Shown here: positions 56,801 to 64,000 of the stretch, one piece after another
Layout: each line of letters begins with the position of its first letter
Position numbering within the stretch: position 1 is the stretch's first letter
Origin: Numida meleagris
Taxonomy: Eukaryota; Chordata; Aves; Galliformes; Numididae
Assembly: GCF_002078875.1 (NCBI RefSeq)
Contig: NC_034409.1
Location: 59,907,244-59,971,243 of the forward strand
Direction of reading: 5' to 3'
DNA length: 64,000 nucleotides
Notes under the pieces: generated by a model
What the model was told of the DNA's origin: nothing
The model's database searches: none
What the model saw: only the letters and a program-made list of their open reading frames with translations
Program-made: the position numbers and the translations under genes

Positions 56801-59800
56801 AGCTATCAACAGGAAAAATTAACCCTGCAACTGCACCTGTCTGTTCTTTGCCCTGATCCTGCCTTTGCTGATGGAAGCTCAAATGGCTGAGCTGCTGCAG
56901 TATGTGAGCCCAGCCTATGGAATTTAAACAGTACCCATTTTGGTGATCCAGAGCATGGCCAGCATTTCTTTGCAGCGAGCTGGCATCGTTGTAGGAACAG
57001 TGTAGATGCAGCAAGCAAAGAGAGAGCTGAGCTGCTTTAGGAAGAGAATATCCCCACTTTGGGATCAGAGATGTTAAAAGCATAGGAGGTACTGGGTTTC
57101 AATAAAGTGTGGTTTTCTTCTAGGTGCAGTTCAAAGACTTGAGTTAAAAATCCATTTCTGGCTTGGGTACTGAGGAAGTAGGAACTTCATTTCTCTGTGG
57201 ATCTTTCCAGCTACCATCACTAAACAGGAAGCTTTTGGAAACAGCTCTCCTGTAGCAACAAAGGGATGAAGAAGATACCAGCCACTGAATCCTAAATGTT
57301 TTCCCCACACTCCTGAGTCCCTCAGAGAGTGCATTAGCTGAGTTTCAGGAGAACACAAGCACAATTCAGATGTGTTCTTTGACATTCACCTAGCACATCA
57401 CTGAATCACAGCTCCTTCTGATATGGTCTCCTTTGCTTGCGCTCATACATGAAAGTAGCACAAAGCCTAAACTTTCCCCGTCTCATTACGGGACTGCAAC
57501 TGCTCTACCACAGTTCCTTTGGCTGCTGTTTGTGACTAATCAAGCTGAAATTTTATTTAGGAGCTGCTTAAGTAAACTACATACTTAACAGCAGACATGC
57601 TAGTTTCATAACAGAGAGATGGATTTCAAACAAATCTAAACAGGCTGTTGAAATAGACTTCCATTTTCTTTCTTCTCATTCTCTTGGAGGAGTGTTTTTT
57701 GTGACCCAGACAATGCCCAATGAATCTTTTCAAACAATTTGCTTCAAATGTAAGCACCGTACTGATAGCTTCTCCTGCCCTTCCTTGTTCTAAGCTCAGC
57801 AATAAAAACATCCTGCCCTGCCTAATAACGCCAACAATTCAATCCCTGGGGTATTCTTTTTTCTCTCCATTACTATTTGTGGGGAGAAGACCACAAAGAA
57901 GTATCTTTTTTCTGCCTCTCCAATCCTTTCTCCTTATTCCCATTTCTTTATCTAGAGGCATGAGTGTACTGAATGTGTAATCAAGGCTAATTTCTCTCAA
58001 ATATCTGTCATTTCAGCTAAACAGGGCTAATGAAAGACATACAAATACCATCTACAATAGATACATTTAAAGAGGAAAGAAAAAAAAAATTAATCTTGCA
58101 TGCTGCTTATTTACCAAACTTCATCAACAAAGTGCATTAGTACTCCAGTGATGACAAGCTGTTTATTTGCTGTAGAAAACTGAAGTATTATCCCCCCACT
58201 GACAAAAAACAAAACAGAAATCAGCAGCCATCTCTCCCAGTGGGCTGTGGGCAGAGGGATGGGCTGGTCTCTCTCAATGCTGCTTTCCCCAAAAGCTTTA
58301 TGAAACTGAGCACACCTTCTGACAGCCGAAGTCTTTCCTTTTCTTTTTTTCCCTCCTAAGTTCCTTCTTCATTTTAAAATCATTCTCTCACATTCACGGG
58401 GGAAAGTTAATTAAGAAAAATAAAAAAACCCAACATTTTGAAAAAGAAGACTCAAGCGTCAGTGAAACAGTTGGGATATTCTTGACCCTCAGCTTGTAAG
58501 AAAAGAGGGGCTGAGGAACACTACGGATAAGAATTTTTGTCTGCACAGTTCAAATAACAAACGAGATGACTGCTTACAGTGAAAATGCATGTTTTAGCTT
58601 GTGCTTCAGTTAGCATATGTTTAAATCATGCAATGGAGAAGGTAAATCATAATATCCCTGCATGTTAATTGACGGAGTTCATCCTCATCAGGCGTTAATA
58701 ATGTCATGTGTTATCAAAAGGATTTTAATACTTGCCAGCTAATACCTGGGAAAATGTGTCTCGCCTTTCTTATATATTTGATAAAGCCCCGAATGTTTGC
58801 TTGAAATAGAGAGTAGTAATCAAGGTTAGTCAGAGATCGACTAATCACACCTCAGTCTGACTTTCTTCCTACTACAGAATTACACGCATGTGTTTCACAG
58901 AATGCGTATGAGAAATTTTTAAATATTGTCAGTTTGATGAGCTTCGAATCAGACCCCACGTTTCTGAGACAGCAGCAGATCACAAAGAGCGCACCAGCTT
59001 GTGGCTCAGCTCTGTTTCTGCAGTGGCCTTCAGGTCAAGCACCAGCTCTCTGCCAGGCTCTGAGCAAGACCAAGGGCTCTTCTTCTCCCTGCCCTGGGAA
59101 CTGTCTCATAAATGGAGTTCCTATGTGTACCATGTTCATCAAGCCATCACTGGTGCTGACTGTGCGCTGCACTGATAAGAAGGACAGTCAAGGCTTTGGG
59201 CAAAGCATCTCGTGGCTCAGCACAGCTCTTTGAAAACACTGAAATGCCACAGACAGGAACTCTTCTTTGTTCTCAAAGGTGAAAGAGGACTGCTTTATAT
59301 AAGGCAGTCTCCATTAATATGGGCTTTCATGGAAGAACAAAAGCAAATGATGCAATTTTTCCTGCTTAGAATCTCAATTAGAAACTTGGATTTAGCAACA
59401 GCACACAACATCGAAAGCAAGTGGGAAATGGAAGAAAGGAGTAGATGCAGAAGAAGGAATTTCCTGAAGAAGCTTTCTTTTAAAGAAAAAGCCAGTTGCA
59501 AGTCCCTATAATTTAACAGAAAACCAGAAAGGAAGGTAAGTCCACACTAAACAGATGTGAAAGAAAGCTGCAGCATGACAGTTTGCATCTTCTCTTGCAG
59601 GTTATTAAGAAGTACCTGACAGATTCATACTAGCATAGTTAAAAACTAATCAAGAGCACTTGAAAACATACATTTCAGTTAGCACTGGGGATACAAGAAC
59701 CTCGGGAATTTCTGAGCTTCAGGTTGCAACACACATCACTGAATGTCAAAGGAACTTTCAAATGCAAGAGGACACACGGTTATTAAAACTTGGAACCTCA

Positions 59801-60308
59801 GCCTCTGCACCTTAATTTCTTCATTAGATGAAAAAACTCATTTGATTACAGTAAATTTGAATAAACTATATACCTTAAGAACTTAAGAGCATAGTCAGAA
59901 GACAATGCAAGCATTTGACCAACAGGAGAAACAAAACATTTATAAAGAGGTAGAGGATTTGTGAAACACAACATAGTTTTCAAAAAAAAAAAATCCTACT
60001 GGAAACAGAATGCATTTATGTAGTATTTTATCTCTTCCATGAACAGTATTAATGTGTGCTATAAGAACAGATTGGTAAAATTAGCTCACCAAGTATACAG
60101 GGAGCTGAACAGATGGCAGCACCACTGAGGTAACAACAGGAATCGCTAGTCCTCGCTTATCCAGATGATCTTTATCATTTCCATAATATGAGAAAATGAC
60201 TCACCTATCAAATACAGTGCTCTGTGGCTGAGACAGAAACTTTCTTTTTTTCCTTGGAATGAAAGACTATGGACAGTTTAGACATCAGCATTACATTATG
60301 AACAGTTC

Positions 60309-60920
60309 TGTAAGGCCTTTGAAATGGTTCCATACTACAACCTTATCTCTAAACTGGAGAAATACAGACTATTCAGTGGATAAAGAATCAGTTGGATGGT
60401 CACAGTCAGAGGGTTGTTGTCAATGGCTCTGTGCCCAGGTGGAGGCTGGTCACGAGTGGCATACACCAGGGGTTCAGCTTGGGAGCAGTGTTCTATGTCT
60501 TTATCAATGACACAGACATTGCGATCGAGCATGTTTGATACCAAGCTGAATGCAGAAGTTGATGCAACAGAAGAAAGGGATGTCATCCAGAGGGACATGG
60601 ACAAGCATGAGAAGTGGGCTCATACGAACCTGATGAGTTTCAACAAGACCAAGTACAAGGTGTTGCATTTGGGTCGAAAAAATCCCAGATAGGTGTACAG
60701 AGTGAGAGAAGAACTCATTGAGAGTTCTTCTACAGAGAAGGACTTGGAGGTTCTGGTGGATGAAAAGCTGGACACGAGCCAGCAGTGTGCACTTGTAGCT
60801 TGGAAGATCAACAGTATTCTGGGCTGCATCAAAGGAGATGTGGCCAGCAGGGTGAGGGAGACGACTGTCCCCCTGTACTCTGCCCTCATGATGCTCAACC
60901 TGCAGTACTGCACACTGTTC
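60309..60920 (+). mobile_element. CR1 LINE internal fragment lacking its 3' end
   Basis: About 610 bp of CR1 ORF2, from a [18 protein letters not shown] block (reverse transcriptase palm) through the [20 protein letters not shown] region to [20 protein letters not shown] and the VPLYSALMM region. The segment that normally carries the FADD motif is shortened, so the catalytic aspartate pair is lost, and several stops and frameshifts follow. Similarity ends near 60920 and the usual ATTCTATGATTCT tail is absent. CR1 copies are normally 5'-truncated but keep the 3' end, so a later deletion is likely. Antisense to BICD1. Confidence 0.85.
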
Positions 60921-63089
60921 ATTACATTAATGAGGGAGATGCACCATCAGTGGTTTGGTTGTTCTGTTGCATACAGAAAATATAGGAAAACTCTAAAACT
61001 CAAGGAAAACATTTACTTAAAAGAAAATCAATTTCTGTTCTGAAGAACACGAAAATCATTTCCTCACCAATGGCAAAATGTCTACTTCATATAAATCTCT
61101 CACAGCAAATTATTCTTCCCCACCCTTGGCTGAACAATAATAGGCTATCAATTCTGTGCAATAAAGCCCCACACTATAAAGTGAAAATTGCAGGAACAAA
61201 GAGAATGTGAATTTAACTGGAAAACAGCTAAAACACAGCCTTCATCTGTGTATTTGTAAGAGGAGGCACTGATAAATCATGTTTAGAAGCTAACCTCGAT
61301 CACACTGAAATAATGACATTTTCTAATGAATTACAGGCAAGAGATGGAAAGCAGAAAGCCAGAGGAGAAGATGAGACACGGCTCTGCACCACAACTCCAG
61401 CAGCTCCTGAGTTACGTGCTTCAGTGGAGGAAGTGATGTGTTCATTTTACTTTACTTTTGTTATCACAACCTATTTTCCCGCACCACTGAATGACACCAT
61501 TATAGGGTCTGAACTGTTTTCAGGCACAGCATAAGCTTTAGATGTAACTAGACCTTCAAGGTCTTAAATGAGGCGGTGTCTGGAGCTACCTCCGCTACAT
61601 CAAGGGAAACTAAAAGGGAAGTTTTCCTATAAAGTACAACATAAACTATTAGACCAAAATGCCTAAATACATGTAATGAAAATGAGTGTGGTTTTACATT
61701 TCAGATGCTGTAAGGTGGCATGGCTCATACTAGAATTTTGCTGCAGTAGTGGACAGGAAAAAAACAGCCATGGCTAAATTTCTTTAAGGGCTGATGAAAA
61801 AAATAACAAACCAACCTATTTGTTTTGATGGTTCTGGGCTTGCTTACAGCCAAAGGTCAGTGCAGTATGATATGAAACACACAACCACAACCCAATCTTT
61901 GCATTTGGTTCCTGATGGAAAGAAAGATTCTCTTTCCAATTCACTCTAAGCTATTGCCATAGTTTTCAATAAAAAAACAACAGGACTGAAAAACATCTCC
62001 AATTACTATGCTGCCTTTGGAAGCAAGAGGTATTCCAATTTTAGTTGAAGAATAATTTTTGCTAACTGTTCCTGCCTTTAAATATATTATCATGGCTCCT
62101 CCCACCTCAAGGCACAAAGTTACAGAGGCTGCAGCACATGACTCTGAAAAGAATCAGTAATATCTCTGAGTTTGGCTAAGAACAAGAACGAGGACTATTT
62201 TAGGGGAACTTAAAAGTTTCAGTTTGTATGATGCACTTACTTTGTCTCCAAAGGAAATATGGTTCCCAAAAGTAAATGGGTATGAAAGACTGATTAATCT
62301 ACTATCAAAATACAGCTGGAGCCAAGCTGGTAGCTGGTTTGCTTTGCCTTTGTGATTGCTGTAGTAAAAAGCTAAGAGTATTCTTTGCATTCCTGCAAAA
62401 TAGTCTCTAGGTCACCCATGCAATTTACAGCCTGAATTCAGAAGGAGGCAGGTGGTGTAGCTGCCCTATATCACAGCTGATGATACAAAAAGAGCTTATT
62501 GCTACTGATAACATGCTAAAATGAGGAGGGTTTCCTAAACAGAAACATCATCAGGGCTGCATATTTCCTGTTTTAAATTTCCAGGCCCACATCAGGTTTG
62601 TCTGTTTGCTTGTTTTCAACATAGACTATTTCTTTCCCTTGAGGATGTCAATACAACTTCAAATGGACGAGCAATATAATAGTATTTTTGAACTTTATCA
62701 GCAATTTAGGATTCAATTTCACTTACAGCCCACAGAGGATTTATTTTTAAAAATGGTTTCTTCCAGTATAATTGCATCTCAGAACAAAGTTGGTGAAAAG
62801 AAATTATGCAATCAGTTTGGGAGGAAGGCCCTTTCAGAAGTTTTGAAGTACCAGAAAAGTGTCATAGAAAATTAATAATTGGCTATTTAAAAGTGTTTGC
62901 AAGGGATAAAAACAGAAAACTATGTAAAAATACATGGAAGCTATCAGAGGATCAACTTCAAATCACAAGTGACATTTGTAGAGCATGAGCAGATGAAGCT
63001 GTATTAAAAATAAATCAGCTGTATCTTCTAGCCTCCAAAATAAAAATAAAAATATTCTGATGATGTCTCAAAAATCTACAATAAACTCT

Positions 63090-63141
63090 CAGAGTCATAC
63101 AATGGTTTGGTTGGAAGGGACATCAAAGACCATCTAGTTCC
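63090..63141 (-). mobile_element. CR1 LINE, very short 3' tail, reverse orientation
   Basis: About 50 bases: CAGAGTCATACAATGGTTTG, GTTGGAAGGGACATCAAAGA and CCATCTAGTTCC, matching a reversed CR1 end. Extreme truncation. Confidence 0.8.
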
Positions 63142-64000
63142 AAAATGAGTGTCAAAAACACACTGATTATGTAAGTCTACGTCTATTTCTTGCCTGTCAA
63201 ACAGTAAAATGTTTGTTAGAACTGCAGCCAAGACAAGGTGAGTACCAGCTCTACAAGATGCCTAGGAACACATCTGAAAGCGTCATCAATAAGCCTATCC
63301 AAATGTTTTCCTACGTATTTTTCATTTTTTCTGCTTCAAAACATGCTTAGATCTTCTTGTGAATAGAAAGTTCTTGTCTTGTGAAGTGTTTGTAGCTCTA
63401 CAGTTGAAGCCTGCAGGTCTGTATTTGAAAACTTGGACAACAAACCCAAGCCATCCTTCTTCTGACAGTTTTTTGGAGCAAACCAAACCAAAATGAATTT
63501 GTGGAACCTTGCTGATGATGTGATATAAGCCAAAATATTGAATTCTTCTGTTTGATTTATTTATAGTTATTCAACAACCAACCCCTATCCATACTTTTTG
63601 TTTAGATCTCCCTCTCTTTCTTCCCTGCTTTTCTCATTGATCATCAGATCTGTGCATGCCTCACTTGAGAGCTGCAGACACATGAGAATACCACTTCAGA
63701 AAAGCGATTTAGGAAAGATCCACTTTGCTTTCTCCACACTGACCAGAGTTTTGCCCTTGCAATTTTAGTCAAGTACAGCTACTAAGCACAAACCCAGAAT
63801 GTGGTATCTTTTCACTGCTGTTGTGTTGCTGCTTCCCTTGGTAAAATGAGACAGGAAGGAATATGAGCAACAAATAGAAACTATCCTGTATCGTTAGCCA
63901 CAACTCACAGTGTTGTATTAACGAAGTGTACTGCTTTTGAGCCTTACTTTCATGAAGAGCTATGCACAACGGGAGAGACATGGCCCATTTTTAGCCCACC

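Larger units (their letters stand above)
44788..64000 (-). other. BICD1: Upstream BICD1 intron sequence, 19.2 kb, no exon seen
   Basis: Nothing in this stretch matches the upstream BICD1 exons (first coiled coil and CC1 box), which I searched for on the minus strand. It therefore appears to be part of one long intron, in keeping with the very long 5' introns of this gene in vertebrates. It contains eight CR1 pieces (45414, 46582, 50973, 53165, 53305, 60309 and 63090, plus the pseudogene portion at 60309) and an AT microsatellite at 53814. The stretches 46643-50972, 53832-60308 and 61000-63089 hold no element I can identify. Confidence 0.75.

Noticed and set aside
62606..62875. An 89-codon plus-strand frame with a helical look
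   Set aside because: No recognised homology, no acceptor or donor in register, and it lies in AT-rich intron sequence.

Overview
The window looks like bird nuclear DNA, most likely from a galliform. It is AT-rich and intron-dominated, and it carries many CR1 LINE fragments, one internally deleted mariner of the type common in chicken, and one old hAT transposon. No operons, CRISPR arrays, phage genes or bacterial-type gene packing are present. The only gene I can support is part of BICD1 (bicaudal D homologue 1), a dynein-dynactin cargo adaptor, on the minus strand. It is recognised from memory of vertebrate BICD1 protein sequence; no search was run.

Seven BICD1 coding exons are visible, in transcript order: 44635-44787, 40684-41121, 34073-35167, 23228-23379, 16558-16875, 15412-15602 and 2534-2609. 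Each has a consensus AG acceptor and GT donor, and the phases agree at all six internal junctions. Together they give 2423 coding bases, or 807 full codons plus two bases. They cover most of the protein: the second part of the first coiled coil, the central coiled coils, the RAB6-binding third coiled coil and most of the variable C-terminal tail. The first exons (start codon and CC1 box) are not seen and should lie beyond the right edge. The last coding residues and the 3' UTR are not seen and should lie beyond the left edge.

The rest is intron. Region by region: 1-2533 is a downstream intron with nothing recognised. 2610-15411 is a quiet AT-rich intron with several hairpins and one CR1 fragment. 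16876-23227 has one CR1. 23380-34072 is repeat-rich, with the hAT element ending 91 bases from the exon at 23228-23379, a CR1 reverse transcriptase relic broken by a nested insertion, and another CR1. 35168-40683 has a CR1. 41122-44634 has the mariner. 44788-64000 is exon-less as far as I can see and has eight CR1 pieces, two of them tentative or very short.

I found no undescribed biological system. The points most worth a second look are two exon ends where intron retention would give a short alternative C-terminus, the hAT element with intact 8-bp target duplications, a nested insertion inside a CR1 with a 5-bp duplication, a cluster of perfect hairpins near 12 kb, and inverted CR1 copies bracketing BICD1 exons.
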